A stretch of 64,000 nt of DNA from Leptospira fletcheri. Lineage in GTDB: Bacteria; Spirochaetota; Leptospiria; Leptospirales; Leptospiraceae. A program made the position numbers and the translations under genes. This document shows positions 1 through 8,805 of the stretch, piece after piece. How positions within the stretch are numbered: the first letter of the stretch is position 1; every line of letters begins with the position of its first letter. The stretch spans positions 1,302,001 to 1,366,000 of the forward strand of contig NZ_RQET01000004.1 in the NCBI RefSeq assembly GCF_004769195.1. Direction: 5' to 3'. Under the pieces are notes generated by a model. It was not told the DNA's origin and ran no database searches. It worked only from the letters and a program-made list of their open reading frames with translations.

Positions 1-785
1 GCGACCACCCCGATTAGGGCGACGATTCCTCCTGGTTTTACGGACTGGATGGACTTGGAAAGTGTTCCGGCTCCTCCGACCTCGATGACCAAATCGGCTC
101 CCTTCATGTCCGTTTTCTTCCGGATTTCCCGATCCCAATTCGTCTTTGCAGTGTAATTGATCCCTTCGTCCGCTCCGAGCGATTTTGCCTTTTCCAGTTT
201 CTGGTCGCTGGAGGAGGTGACGATCGTTTTGCAACCTAACATTTTAGCGAATTGTAATGCAAAAAGGGATACCCCGCCGGTTCCCAACGCTACCACCGTC
301 ATTCCGGGTTCTAGTTCGCCGAACGTGACAACCGCATTGTAGGCGGTGAGTCCCGCGCAAGGGAGAGTGGAAGCTTCCGCATAGGAAAGGTGTTCCGGAA
401 AAGAGATCACGCCTTTTTCCGGAAAAACTCGATACTCGGAAATCATCCCGTCCAGCGGCCCTCCTAGAGTTTCCCGTATGTTGTCCAATCGCGGAGCTCC
501 GGCGAGCCACCCCTGGGAAAAGATTCCGCATACCCTGTCTCCGACTTTGACGTTCTTCACATCCGGTCCGAGTTCCACGACTTCTCCCGCGCCGTCGGAA
601 AGAGGGACTAAAGGAAGTTTTTGTCGGGGATTGTACTGTCCGGTAATCATCAAAAAATCCCTATAATTCAGGGAGCAGGCCTTGATTTTTACCAGCACTT
701 CTCCCGGACCGGGTTTAGGATTGGGACGAGTGACAGAACTCAGATTTTCTATTCCGAAATTGTTGCGGACTTCGAACGCTTTCAT
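1..785 (-). CDS. Zinc-type alcohol dehydrogenase / quinone oxidoreductase family protein (3' part cut off)
   Basis: The ATG is at 783-785 on the minus strand and the frame stays open to base 1, so 261 codons of the N-terminal part are visible and the C-terminus lies outside the window. The start [13 protein letters not shown] is followed by a GroES-like half ([18 protein letters not shown], then GAGEVVELG), and from about residue 145 by a Rossmann nucleotide-binding half ([18 protein letters not shown]). This is the medium-chain dehydrogenase/reductase layout. The usual structural zinc cysteine cluster is not seen in the visible part, which fits the NADPH:quinone reductase branch. It would be a soluble NAD(P)H-dependent oxidoreductase of unknown substrate. 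It is divergent from sufE. Confidence 0.85.
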   Translation of the reverse strand, partial: MKAFEVRNNFGIENLSSVTRPNPKPGPGEVLVKIKACSLNYRDFLMITGQYNPRQKLPLVPLSDGAGEVVELGPDVKNVKVGDRVCGIFSQGWLAGAPRLDNIRETLGGPLDGMISEYRVFPEKGVISFPEHLSYAEASTLPCAGLTAYNAVVTFGELEPGMTVVALGTGGVSLFALQFAKMLGCKTIVTSSSDQKLEKAKSLGADEGINYTAKTNWDREIRKKTDMKGADLVIEVGGAGTLSKSIQSVKPGGIVALIGVV

Positions 786-937
786 GGTGTTTTTCCAGGA
801 GGAATCCTTGGAGAAAAACGGGAGATCGTCCAGCCTAAAAATGGAGGAGGACTAGACGTGGAAAGGGAAACTAATTTTGTTTTGCCACTAAAGCGATCGG
901 TTTTAAGGTAGATGGAGAAACTCCCTGAGGATTCTGC

Positions 938-1336
938 ATGCCAAGTTTGGAAGAAACCCAAGAAGAAATCGTAAAGGAATTTTCCGAATGCTCGGATTGG
1001 GAGGAAAGATACGGACTCCTGATCGAGATCGGGGATACTCTCCCTTCTTTTCCCGAAGGCAAAAAAAGCGAGGACTTGCTCGTTCCTGGCTGTCAATCTA
1101 GAGTTTGGGTTTTACCGGAAGAAAGAGAGGGAAAACTTTTTTTTTCGGCGGACAGCGATTCCGCGATCACTAAAGGGATGATCGCTCTTCTTCTACGGGT
1201 ATTTTCCGGTCGCACCCGGGACGAAATTCGGAGCGCCTCCTTGGATTTCTTAAAGGAGATCGGACTGGACAAGCATTTGTCCATGAGCCGTCGTAACGGC
1301 TTGTATTCCATGGTCAACCGGATCAAAAGTCTATAA
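938..1336 (+). CDS. sufE: SufE-family cysteine desulfurase activator
   Basis: A 132-residue protein of the usual SufE length. SufE takes the persulfide sulfur from the cysteine desulfurase SufS and passes it on for iron-sulfur cluster assembly in the cytoplasm. The acceptor cysteine is C52 in the motif VPGCQSRVW, and the family N-terminal pattern with a [12 protein letters not shown] helix precedes it. No sufS or sufBCD gene lies beside it, so it stands alone here, divergent from the dehydrogenase and followed 33 bases later by an alpha/beta hydrolase. The family assignment is firm. Confidence 0.93.
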   Translation: MPSLEETQEEIVKEFSECSDWEERYGLLIEIGDTLPSFPEGKKSEDLLVPGCQSRVWVLPEEREGKLFFSADSDSAITKGMIALLLRVFSGRTRDEIRSASLDFLKEIGLDKHLSMSRRNGLYSMVNRIKSL

Positions 1337-1369
1337 TAAAATCTGCATATTTATCGGAAGGAGAAATCC

Positions 1370-2248
1370 ATGAAAACGTCGCCGCGGGAATTTTCAAGCA
1401 AGGGCACCGTCTGTAGAGGGACATTATATCTTCCTAACGAACTGAAGCCGCCCGTCATCGTGATGGGTCATGGTATAGGCGCCGAAAGGAGATTTAGACT
1501 CCCGGATTATGCGGAGCGTTTTTGCAAGGCGGGCTTTGCCGTTTTTCTTTTCGACTACAGAAACCTGGGTGAAAGCGACGGACTTCCCCGAAATTTGATC
1601 CATCCGAAGAGGCATGTGGAGGATTTTCTGGAAGCGATCCGATTCGTAAAATCCCTGCCCGAGGTAAAAGGGGAACAATTTGGGATCTGGGGGACTTCCT
1701 TCGGAGGAGGGCATGTTCTTGTGACAGCCGCCAAGAGTCCGGACGTAAAAGCGGTGGTTTCCCAAGTTCCGTTCGTGGACGGAATTTCCACCACGAATTC
1801 CTTTCCGCTTCTTTATCAACTACAGGGTTTCCTACACGGATTGAAGGATCTGGTTCGGATTCCGTTCGGAGCAAAACCTCATACGGTTCCGATCGTCGCA
1901 AGGCCGGGGAGTTTCGCGTTGATGAACACTCCGGATTCGTACGACGGTTATACGAAGTTGATTCCTGAAGGATCGGAATGGACGAACGAAGCTCCTGCCA
2001 GGATTTGTCTTCTGCTTCCCATGTACCGCCCCGTGTCGTACGCTTCCAGGATCCAGGCACCGGTGCTGATGCAGATCGCCAAAAAGGATTCCTTGATTCC
2101 GTACGGTGCCGCGCTTAAGACCGCGCGTAGGATACGGGACTGCAAAACGAACCTCTTGGATATGGGTCATTTCGAACCGTATTACGGAAAATTGTTCGAA
2201 GATACGATTGCGGAGCAGATCGTCTTTTTCAAGGAAAAGCTGAAGTAA
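1370..2248 (+). CDS. Alpha/beta hydrolase
   Basis: A 292-residue cytoplasmic protein with no signal peptide. It shows the alpha/beta-hydrolase pattern: an oxyanion-hole loop MGHGIGAERR near residue 32, the nucleophile elbow GTSFGG with Ser110, a likely acid Asp240 (IAKKDSLIP) and the catalytic His267 (DMGHFEPY). The strand VIVMGHG followed by FAVFLFDYRNLGESDG is typical of the dienelactone-hydrolase/acyl-peptidase-like branch. An AGGAG ribosome site lies just ahead of the ATG. The substrate cannot be told from sequence; esterase or lipase-like activity is the safest guess. Confidence 0.85.
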   Translation: MKTSPREFSSKGTVCRGTLYLPNELKPPVIVMGHGIGAERRFRLPDYAERFCKAGFAVFLFDYRNLGESDGLPRNLIHPKRHVEDFLEAIRFVKSLPEVKGEQFGIWGTSFGGGHVLVTAAKSPDVKAVVSQVPFVDGISTTNSFPLLYQLQGFLHGLKDLVRIPFGAKPHTVPIVARPGSFALMNTPDSYDGYTKLIPEGSEWTNEAPARICLLLPMYRPVSYASRIQAPVLMQIAKKDSLIPYGAALKTARRIRDCKTNLLDMGHFEPYYGKLFEDTIAEQIVFFKEKLK

Positions 2249-2284
2249 GGGAGGATCTTATCCGAGAGAAATCGCGAAAAGGAT

Positions 2285-2839
2285 TCAGGCGAGGTAAGGA
2301 TCGTCCGGGAGTTCGTTCGGATTTTTTTCTCCCGCAGGAAAATGCTTTCGAAGTTCCTCGGTTAATTTTCGGATTCCCTGGGCTAGACTTTTCTTGTGTT
2401 CGGAAGTTTTAAAGCCTTCTCCGATTTCCTTCGCGATCTCGTCCAATTGCGTTTGTCCGATCTTTCCGTAAATCCCGCGATCGGCAAGGATCACGATCTT
2501 CCTTTCGGCCAAGAGCAAATAGACCAGGATACCGGTATTTTCCTCCGTATCCCAAATTTTCAGGAAGGAGAACATTTCGAGCGCGCGGTCTCTGGCGGAT
2601 TTTCCCGACCAGATTTGAGAGAGAGGAAGTTTGGCTTCTATCGCGACGCGTATCTCTCCTCTATGGAGTTTTTCGGATTCGGAAACGATCTCTCCGATTC
2701 TTTTGAGATCTTCCTTTTTAAAATATTTTCCTAATAAATTCAATTCGAACGCATGTCCGAGCGGAGTAACCAGGAATTCGGTCACGCTCGCCGCTAGATG
2801 GGTTAAAAAACGGGAAAAACGGGAAGTACTTTCGCTCAT
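2285..2839 (-). CDS. TPM domain (TLP18.3/Psb32/MOLO-1) protein, second copy
   Basis: A 184-residue protein with the TPM fold pattern: an amphipathic HRGEIRVAIEAKL strand, RALEMFSFLKIWDTEENTG, then ILVYLLLAERKIVILADRG and a helix with QTQLDEIAKEIGEGF. There is no signal peptide or membrane segment. It sits 3 bases after another TPM gene and after lemA, so the three genes form one minus-strand operon. TPM and LemA proteins often co-occur in bacteria, but their biochemical function is poorly known. This copy may be a cytoplasmic partner of the membrane-anchored first copy. Confidence 0.85.
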   Translation of the reverse strand: MSESTSRFSRFLTHLAASVTEFLVTPLGHAFELNLLGKYFKKEDLKRIGEIVSESEKLHRGEIRVAIEAKLPLSQIWSGKSARDRALEMFSFLKIWDTEENTGILVYLLLAERKIVILADRGIYGKIGQTQLDEIAKEIGEGFKTSEHKKSLAQGIRKLTEELRKHFPAGEKNPNELPDDPYLA

Positions 2840-2842
2840 GTG

Positions 2843-3724
2843 TCACCAATCCGTGGAGGAACCGCCGCCTCCGAAATCGCCTCCGCCACCGCTCCAGCCG
2901 GAATCTCCGCCGGAAGAGGAACCCCAAGAAGACCCGCCGCCCGGTCCTCCCCAGGAACCCCAGGAAGATCCTCCACCCATCCCGCTATTCCAGGCGGAAT
3001 AAAGCACCAGAAGTATGACGAAGAATACGATCAGGACCGGAAGCATGGTCCAGAAGGAAATCCCCAATAATCCTCCGACCCAATAACCTATACCTGCTGC
3101 TGCCACCGCCTTGAAGAAGGAAAACATTCTTCGGAAAAAGATTCCGACGAAAATTGCGACCCCGGCCAGGAGGAGGAAGTATCCGGTCAGACCGATTTTC
3201 CCTTGCGGTGTTTCGTGAAACGTAGTGTGAGTGGGTTCGGGTAAGGGTTCTCCTTCGATCAAACCGATGATTTTTTCGATTCCGATCTCGATGCCTTCAT
3301 AGTATTTTCCTTCCTTGAAGAGAGGTCGGACATACTCGATCTGAATCCGCTTACAAAGTACGTCCGGAATCGCTCCTTCCAGGCCTCTTCCGACTTCGAA
3401 CCTCATCTTTCGATCGTTCTTCGCGACTAAAAAGATCACCCCGTCCGCGATGGATTTTCGACCCACCTTCCACTTCTCGGCCAGTCGGATGGAATATTGT
3501 TCGATGCTTTCTTCCCCCGTAGTGGGGAGTACGAGGATCGCTACCTGGCTTCCTTTGCGTTCTTCCAAGCTTTTCAATTTTTCCTCCAAAGAGGAAATCT
3601 CTTCCGAGCTTAAGGTTCCTGTCAGGTCCGTGACTCGGTGGTGCAGCTCGGGCAAAGAGATCGGTTCCGAAAGAACGGATCTTACACTAAAGAAAAATAC
3701 AAGGAATAAGAAGGCGCGCTTCAA
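2843..3724 (-). CDS. TPM domain membrane protein with Gly/Ser-rich tail (YgcG-like)
   Basis: A 293-residue protein with an N-terminal signal peptide (FLFLVFFFSVRSVLSEP, cleavage near residue 19), a TPM domain around residues 25-165 (RVTDLTGTLSSEEISSLEEKL; GSQVAILVLPTTG; GVIFLVAKNDRKMRFEVG), then two or three hydrophobic segments between about residues 175 and 240, and a Gly/Ser/Trp-rich tail ending GGGGSSTDW. This is the classic YgcG layout. It is the middle gene of lemA-TPM-TPM, 12 bases after lemA. It is expected at the cytoplasmic membrane with the TPM domain outside. Function is not established for the family. Confidence 0.87.
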   Translation of the reverse strand: MKRAFLFLVFFFSVRSVLSEPISLPELHHRVTDLTGTLSSEEISSLEEKLKSLEERKGSQVAILVLPTTGEESIEQYSIRLAEKWKVGRKSIADGVIFLVAKNDRKMRFEVGRGLEGAIPDVLCKRIQIEYVRPLFKEGKYYEGIEIGIEKIIGLIEGEPLPEPTHTTFHETPQGKIGLTGYFLLLAGVAIFVGIFFRRMFSFFKAVAAAGIGYWVGGLLGISFWTMLPVLIVFFVILLVLYSAWNSGMGGGSSWGSWGGPGGGSSWGSSSGGDSGWSGGGGDFGGGGSSTDW

Positions 3725-3736
3725 AAGACTTTCCGC

Positions 3737-4348
3737 TTAAAACTGAACCTGCGGGGGTTTGGAAATTTCCTTTTCGTTTTCCACGGTAAAATTCGGTTTG
3801 GGGGAATATCCGAATATTTTCGCCGTGATCACATTCGGAAACGTGCGGACCGTCACATTGTATTCCTGTACAGACTGGATGTACCGGTTTCTGGAGACCG
3901 TGATTCTATTTTCCGTTCCTTCCAATTGCGCTTGGAGGTCCAAAAAATTCTGGTTGGACTTCAGGTCCGGATATTTCTCCACCACGACCATCAAACGAGA
4001 AAGTGCGGAAGTCATTTGTCCTTGGGCTTGCGTGAATTTTTTGAATAGCTCGGGATCGTTCAGTACTTCCGGAGTCGCCTGGACGGAACCCACGCTGGCC
4101 CTTGCCTTGGTTACTTCGGTCAGCACTTCCTTTTCTTGGGAGGCGTAACCTTTGACCGTGTTGACCAGATTCGGAATCAGGTCCGTTCTTCTTTGGTACT
4201 GGTTTAATACTTCCGACCAAGCCGCTTTGACGTTTTCGTCCTGGATTTGGATGGTATTATAACCGCAGCCGTAAAACGAGAATGACACGCAAACGACTGC
4301 AAATAAGGAAATTTTGCGTAAAAAACGGGAAATCAATCCGAGGGACAT
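3737..4348 (-). CDS. lemA: LemA family lipoprotein
   Basis: The chosen ATG (4346-4348) is preceded by GGAGGTGGAA, a strong ribosome site, and gives 203 residues; a longer reading adds 16 residues without such a site. The protein starts with a signal peptide ending FYGC (lipidated Cys28) and continues with the LemA pattern: VKAAWSEVLNQYQRRTDLIPNLVNTVKGYA, coiled helices, VVVEKYPDLKSNQNFLDLQ and ENRITVSRNRYI. LemA proteins are small helical membrane-linked proteins of unclear role. It leads the operon with the two TPM genes. Confidence 0.92.
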   Translation of the reverse strand: MSLGLISRFLRKISLFAVVCVSFSFYGCGYNTIQIQDENVKAAWSEVLNQYQRRTDLIPNLVNTVKGYASQEKEVLTEVTKARASVGSVQATPEVLNDPELFKKFTQAQGQMTSALSRLMVVVEKYPDLKSNQNFLDLQAQLEGTENRITVSRNRYIQSVQEYNVTVRTFPNVITAKIFGYSPKPNFTVENEKEISKPPQVQF

Positions 4349-4413
4349 TTCCACCTCCGAACAAGCGAAATATCGCCCGGGAAATGTCCCTTGCAACCGG
4401 TTTTCCTACCGGA

Positions 4414-4551
4414 TTAGGCCGCTTCCTTCGGAAAGTTTCGGTTTTTTTCTTCCGCCCTTTTCCGGATTTCTTCGATGAGTTTGTCCGCGAGAATTTCGGC
4501 TAGGGCTGCGATTTTCTCCTGATTGATCTGTTTTTTCTGCTGGGTTTTCAT
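4414..4551 (-). CDS. Small charged protein, 45 residues
   Basis: An ORF of 45 codons starts at the ATG at 4549-4551, with GGAGGAG five bases ahead of it. The product begins MKTQQKKQINQEKIAALA and is mostly one amphipathic, highly charged helix (ADKLIEEIRKRAEEK). It has no signal peptide. It lies 65 bases upstream of lemA on the same strand and may share its transcript. The strong ribosome site supports that it is real; no function is recognisable. Confidence 0.6.
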   Translation of the reverse strand: MKTQQKKQINQEKIAALAEILADKLIEEIRKRAEEKNRNFPKEAA

Positions 4552-4712
4552 GGGGGCTCCTCCGCGATTCGATAGGGGATAGTTTACGGATTCTCCCGGA
4601 CAAATCTCCGGTTCCCGGGAAAAAAACGGGGAAAATTTCAGACTTTCCACGGCCGATATTAAGAGGAAGGCTCGAAACGATCGGCGTTCGGAATCTAGGT
4701 AAGGATTGGCAC

Positions 4713-6437
4713 TTGGAATATAGGAAACGACTCGAGGAAATCGAGCGAATCGAAGGTTATATTACTAGAACTCCCGAGGGAATTTGGTGCTATGAGTTGG
4801 AGCCTCCGGTCGATGTAAGCCTACCTTTGGAGGAACAGGTAAAAATCCTGTACGAAACCGCCAGGCTGACCCATTGCAACGATACCATGGCCAGGATGTA
4901 CGGCTATCGAAATGCGGAGGAAATCAAGGGTCGGCTGCTAAAGGATTTTTTGGCATTCGAAAACCGGTTTAACAGGATCGGATTATCTGAATTCATAAGA
5001 TCCGGTTACAAGACTCACGATTCGGAATCGGTGGAGGTGGATACCGGCGGAAAGCGGAAATTTTTCCTCAATACGGCGCTGGGAATCATAGAGAAAGGTA
5101 GATTAGTCCGAGCCTGGGGAGTGCAAAAGGACGTCACTTTTCTCAGAAGCGCAGAGAGAAGGTTAAAACGGACTCTCGAACTGGAAAGTTTGTTAAGCGA
5201 AATAGCCAGAAATTTTTTGAGAACCGCTCCGAGCGGTACGAACGAAGCGATCCATTTCGCGTTGTCCAGATTAGGTAAGTTCTGCGATGCGGACCGGGCC
5301 TATGTGTTTTTATACACACATTCGGGGCTGACGGTATCCAACACTCACGAATGGTGCGCGGAAGGTGCGGAGTCGAAAATGCACCGACTGCAAAATCTTA
5401 CGGTCGAGGAGTTACGTAAGGAAAGCCTGATTCTTTTGCGTTCCCAAGGTTTTTTGCTTATGAATTCCGCGGACGAAGTTCCGAAATCGGACGAATCCCT
5501 TCGATCCTTCTTTTTGCGTCTTTCCTCCCGCTCGGGCGTAGTGACTCCTCTTCTTTCCAACGAGGATGATCTCGGGTTCGTGGGATTCGATTCCGTCAGA
5601 GGGCAAAAGCTCTGGACGCAGGAAGATATCAACGTTCTGAAATTGGTTTCGGACCTGATCGTTTTGGCCTTCGATCGAAAAAAAAAGGAGGCGGACTTAA
5701 ACGACTTTTACGAGAGAATGAACCACGATTTGGAATTGGCCAGGTTGACGCAGCGTTCTTTGGTCGCCCGGGATTTTCCTTCTTCTCCCTTTTATCGGAT
5801 CGAAAGTTATTTCAGACCTTTCGAAAAGGTAGGCGGTGATATCATCACTTATATACAGCACGAGACGGGAGTGGTGGATATTCTATTCGGGGATGTTTCC
5901 GGTCACGGGATTTCCTCGGCTATGGTTTCCGGAATGGCGGTCCTCTCTTTCCGTCACCATGCAAAGACGGGGATTTCTCCCGCGGACGGAATCCAGCAAT
6001 TCGTTCGGGATCTCAAGCCTATGGTGGTGGAACACCATATCGCCGCCGTTTGGGCTAGGTTCTTTCCCTTGGAAAGAAAATTGGTTTATTCGTACGCCGG
6101 GCATCCGCCTATTCTTCTCTTTCGGGGAAAGGAAATGCAGGAGTTGAAAGGGATGAACCTGCCTCTATTGATCTTCGATTCCATCGAATACTTCAACGAA
6201 TCCGTACAGCTGCAAACCGGGGACAGAATCGTATTTTACTCGGACGGGATGTACGAAATCTTCAACGCGCAAGGAAGGATCCTGGATCTTCCCGGATTTC
6301 ATTCCATTCTTTTGGAACATAGAAACGTCGTTTCTCCGGAGGAATATATAGAGCAGGTGGTTTCGGAAGTGTTCTCTTTTTCGGAAGGTTCTTTCGGAGA
6401 CGATATGGCGATGTTGGTTCTGGATATTACCGCCTAA
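4713..6437 (+). CDS. PAS-GAF-PP2C (SpoIIE/RsbU-type) serine phosphatase
   Basis: A 574-residue cytoplasmic protein starting at a TTG with AAGG ten bases ahead. Residues about 5-150 resemble a PAS sensor (CNDTMARMYGYRNAEEIKG; RAWGVQKDVT), 155-320 a GAF domain (CDADRAYVFLYTHSG; GVVTPLLSNEDDLGFVGFDS), and 340-574 a PP2C phosphatase of the SpoIIE type (FEKVGGDIITYI; LFGDVSGHGISSAMVSGM; GDRIVFYSDGMYEIF; FGDDMAMLVL). The metal-binding aspartates of the family are present. Such enzymes dephosphorylate STAS anti-anti-sigma proteins in partner-switching pathways. Its stop codon directly abuts that of the convergent EamA gene. No partner is adjacent; a STAS gene is at 39.1 kb. Confidence 0.88.
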   Translation: MEYRKRLEEIERIEGYITRTPEGIWCYELEPPVDVSLPLEEQVKILYETARLTHCNDTMARMYGYRNAEEIKGRLLKDFLAFENRFNRIGLSEFIRSGYKTHDSESVEVDTGGKRKFFLNTALGIIEKGRLVRAWGVQKDVTFLRSAERRLKRTLELESLLSEIARNFLRTAPSGTNEAIHFALSRLGKFCDADRAYVFLYTHSGLTVSNTHEWCAEGAESKMHRLQNLTVEELRKESLILLRSQGFLLMNSADEVPKSDESLRSFFLRLSSRSGVVTPLLSNEDDLGFVGFDSVRGQKLWTQEDINVLKLVSDLIVLAFDRKKKEADLNDFYERMNHDLELARLTQRSLVARDFPSSPFYRIESYFRPFEKVGGDIITYIQHETGVVDILFGDVSGHGISSAMVSGMAVLSFRHHAKTGISPADGIQQFVRDLKPMVVEHHIAAVWARFFPLERKLVYSYAGHPPILLFRGKEMQELKGMNLPLLIFDSIEYFNESVQLQTGDRIVFYSDGMYEIFNAQGRILDLPGFHSILLEHRNVVSPEEYIEQVVSEVFSFSEGSFGDDMAMLVLDITA

Positions 6438-7379
6438 TCATTGTCTTTCCTTTTTGCGGCCCAGCAGAAACACTCCGGAGAGTACGAGAATCGTTCCCGC
6501 TAGATTTTCCAGAGTGATCTTTTCGTTCAAAAGACCTGCGGAGAGAAAAAGTGTGAAGATCGGACCCGCGCTTCCCGCGATCGAAGCCTTGCTGGAGCCG
6601 ATTCTTTGGATTCCGGCCGTGGTCAAAAAGGCGGGCAGAACCGTGGTTAGAAATCCCAAAGCAAGACCGTAGGCGTAGACTTGCCAAGGTTGTTCGACGA
6701 GAATTTTCCAATTCTTCGTGACTAGAAAATGGAAAATCACGAAGGCTCCGGACCAAAGCATCAAGAGAGCCGTGAATCTACGGGATCCCAATTTCGGAAT
6801 CAATTCCCCGCTTCCGATCAAGTAAACGGAATAGGCCAAAGCGGATAGAAACACCAGACCTGCTCCTAGGAAAGCTTTGCCACCTTCCGCTTTTGCGTCC
6901 GGCAAGAATGCCAGGAGGATACCGGAATATGTGAGCGCCACCGCGTACAATTCCACCGTATGAGCCCGCTTTCCTAGAAAAAGAAAACTCAATAGCAGAA
7001 CGATCGCAGGATACGTGAACAATACCAATCTTTCTATGGACGCCGAGAGGTATTCCAATCCCCAAAAGTCGAAGAAGCTGGCCAGATAATACCCGATGAA
7101 AGCCAGGAATACCACATTTCTGTAATTCTTCGGCGAGATGGGAAGGTTCTCGGTACGTTTCGATTCCCGGTAGAGAACGAATGCAAAAAACGGAATGGCG
7201 AACAGCATTCGAAGCGTCAGCACCGTAACGGAGTCGATTCCGTATCCGTATACCAGCTTTACCAAAACTCCCTTGGAGGAAAAGAGAACGGTTCCCGCGA
7301 GTGCATAAAGAAATCCTTTTGCTTCTTCTCCCGTTCCGGAAAAGAACCGGTACGACGATCTTGTTTCTTCTCCGTTCAT
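6438..7379 (-). CDS. EamA/DMT-family transporter
   Basis: A 313-residue integral membrane protein with about ten hydrophobic helices in two five-helix halves, as in the drug/metabolite transporter superfamily. The first half starts GFLYALAGTVLFSSKGVLVKLVY and the second ends LENLAGTILVLSGVFLLG, both typical EamA repeats. Conserved features include TLRMLFAIPFF in helix 2 and GLEYLSASIERLVLFTYP. It likely exports or exchanges a small metabolite across the cytoplasmic membrane; the substrate is unknown. It ends back to back with the phosphatase gene. Confidence 0.9.
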   Translation of the reverse strand: MNGEETRSSYRFFSGTGEEAKGFLYALAGTVLFSSKGVLVKLVYGYGIDSVTVLTLRMLFAIPFFAFVLYRESKRTENLPISPKNYRNVVFLAFIGYYLASFFDFWGLEYLSASIERLVLFTYPAIVLLLSFLFLGKRAHTVELYAVALTYSGILLAFLPDAKAEGGKAFLGAGLVFLSALAYSVYLIGSGELIPKLGSRRFTALLMLWSGAFVIFHFLVTKNWKILVEQPWQVYAYGLALGFLTTVLPAFLTTAGIQRIGSSKASIAGSAGPIFTLFLSAGLLNEKITLENLAGTILVLSGVFLLGRKKERQ

Positions 7380-7425
7380 TCTTCCAAAATTCCCGCGGCT
7401 TTCTTTCCTGAAAGCAGGAATCGGA

Positions 7426-8139
7426 TCATTCCCCCAAAAAGAAGGAATTCAGATCTTTTCTTTGTAGGAAATATCCGCCTCTCGGATTTTTGGCGGGGAA
7501 GAAGAGGTCGTTCCGAGCCGACTCCGTTAGACCCGCTTCCTTGATCTCCCGTATTTTCGTATAACATTCGGAGAGAAACAAGGAATGTCCGCAACCCAAT
7601 AGATGATATCCTTCGTGCACTAAGGTCGCGGAAGGTGTGCTCCAGAAAAGTTGGTTTAGAGAAAACCAATGGGCCAATACGTATCCTCTCGATCCTGTGT
7701 TTCTGTCCACGGCCCCTAAGACTTCCGGTAAAGGAATGAAGAAGAAGGCCAAAACGATCTGGGCGATCTGATAGAAATAATCCGTACTCTTCGCTCCTGC
7801 GAACGCCAAGATCCGATCGCAACCTTCGGGGAGGGGAGCATGAACTAGATCTTCCAAGATCGCGATACCGGTCCACCCCCGGCGTTTCCATTCCGTGATA
7901 CGTACCGTTTCCGCTCTCAGTCGATACAACGCTAATTCGTCGTTCCAGGAATCCATCAAGGAGGAGATCCTTTCCGTGGAGACGTTTTCGTCCTTCCAAA
8001 CGCATACTTTGAGGGTTTGTGTTTTGCCGTATTCCAGCGAGTTTCGTACGGATTCCCTGTGGAACCCCACCGTAGTACAATCGGTCAATAGGAAGAGTAG
8101 GAAAAACAGCTTGGGGAAGTGCGTTCGAGACGGGAGCAT
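7426..8139 (-). CDS. Putative lipoprotein with metzincin-like zinc motif HExxHxxGxxH
   Basis: I chose the ATG at 8137-8139 (237 residues) because it places a signal peptide, LFFLLFLLTDC, at the N-terminus with Cys21 as the lipid site; a longer frame adds 33 polar residues. Near residue 175 the sequence reads VHEGYHLLGCGHS, an exact HExxHxxGxxH zinc-binding motif of metzincin-type metalloproteases. I see no clear Met-turn after it. The rest matches no family I recognise. It would be an outer-surface or periplasmic lipid-anchored protein, possibly a protease. No good ribosome site precedes the start. Confidence 0.7.
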   Translation of the reverse strand: MLPSRTHFPKLFFLLFLLTDCTTVGFHRESVRNSLEYGKTQTLKVCVWKDENVSTERISSLMDSWNDELALYRLRAETVRITEWKRRGWTGIAILEDLVHAPLPEGCDRILAFAGAKSTDYFYQIAQIVLAFFFIPLPEVLGAVDRNTGSRGYVLAHWFSLNQLFWSTPSATLVHEGYHLLGCGHSLFLSECYTKIREIKEAGLTESARNDLFFPAKNPRGGYFLQRKDLNSFFLGE

Positions 8140-8283
8140 TTTTCGAAAACGATAGGCTCCGATCGGAGGAAATAAATACAAGTCGAAATACCTTTCCCTT
8201 GTTCCCGTCCGCAATTTCGGAAAATCTTTTTTTTCCAAAACAGCGAACTTAGGACCCTAGGGGAAACGTCCGAAAAGAGTACT

Positions 8284-8781
8284 ATGGCCAAGACATCCCC
8301 AAAGGTATCCAATAGGAAAAAAAGATCGGTATCCTTTGCCGTGATGCTTCTTTTGCCTCTTTTCCTTTTTATAACGACGGCTTTTGTAGGAAGTTGTTTG
8401 AAATGGAACCGGGTTCGTACCGAAGCCGCTTTTGAGGAACGTTTGAACCCTCTGGAAAAGATCTGGCGTTCGATCCAATTGAAGTCGCTGGCTCGGGAAC
8501 ACGGAACCGATTACCGGGAAAAAATATCGGAAAACCAACGTCGTACCTTAGGAATTCTGAGAGAATCCTTTTTGGAATCCTTGCTTCCCAAATTTCTCTT
8601 TTTGGCTGTGGTCGTTTTGATTCCTTCTTATTTCTTTTTCCAGCTTATTCGGGAAGGATTGCCTCGATCCAAGTCCACGACTCCGTCCCATTCCAAAACG
8701 AAATCGAAAACGACTCACACTTCTTCCCGCTCGGGCTCCTATAAAAATCCAGTAAAATCCCAAAATAGATTGCTTAGATGA
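8284..8781 (+). CDS. Hypothetical membrane protein with two transmembrane segments
   Basis: A 165-residue protein with one hydrophobic helix at about residues 18-38 (FAVMLLLPLFLFITTAFVGS), a charged middle of about 65 residues likely outside the membrane, a second helix near residues 100-120 (FLFLAVVVLIPSYFFF) and a basic, Ser/Thr-rich tail. It is 24 bases ahead of a lipoprotein gene on the same strand and probably co-transcribed. No family is recognised. Confidence 0.65.
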   Translation: MAKTSPKVSNRKKRSVSFAVMLLLPLFLFITTAFVGSCLKWNRVRTEAAFEERLNPLEKIWRSIQLKSLAREHGTDYREKISENQRRTLGILRESFLESLLPKFLFLAVVVLIPSYFFFQLIREGLPRSKSTTPSHSKTKSKTTHTSSRSGSYKNPVKSQNRLLR

Positions 8782-8805
8782 GTCGGATCCATCGAACTTG
8801 CCCGT

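Noticed and set aside
2843..3002. Pro-rich plus-strand frames opposite the Gly-rich tail of the TPM protein
   Set aside because: They are the complement of a Gly/Ser-rich coding tail; the minus-strand frame has the signal peptide and domain.
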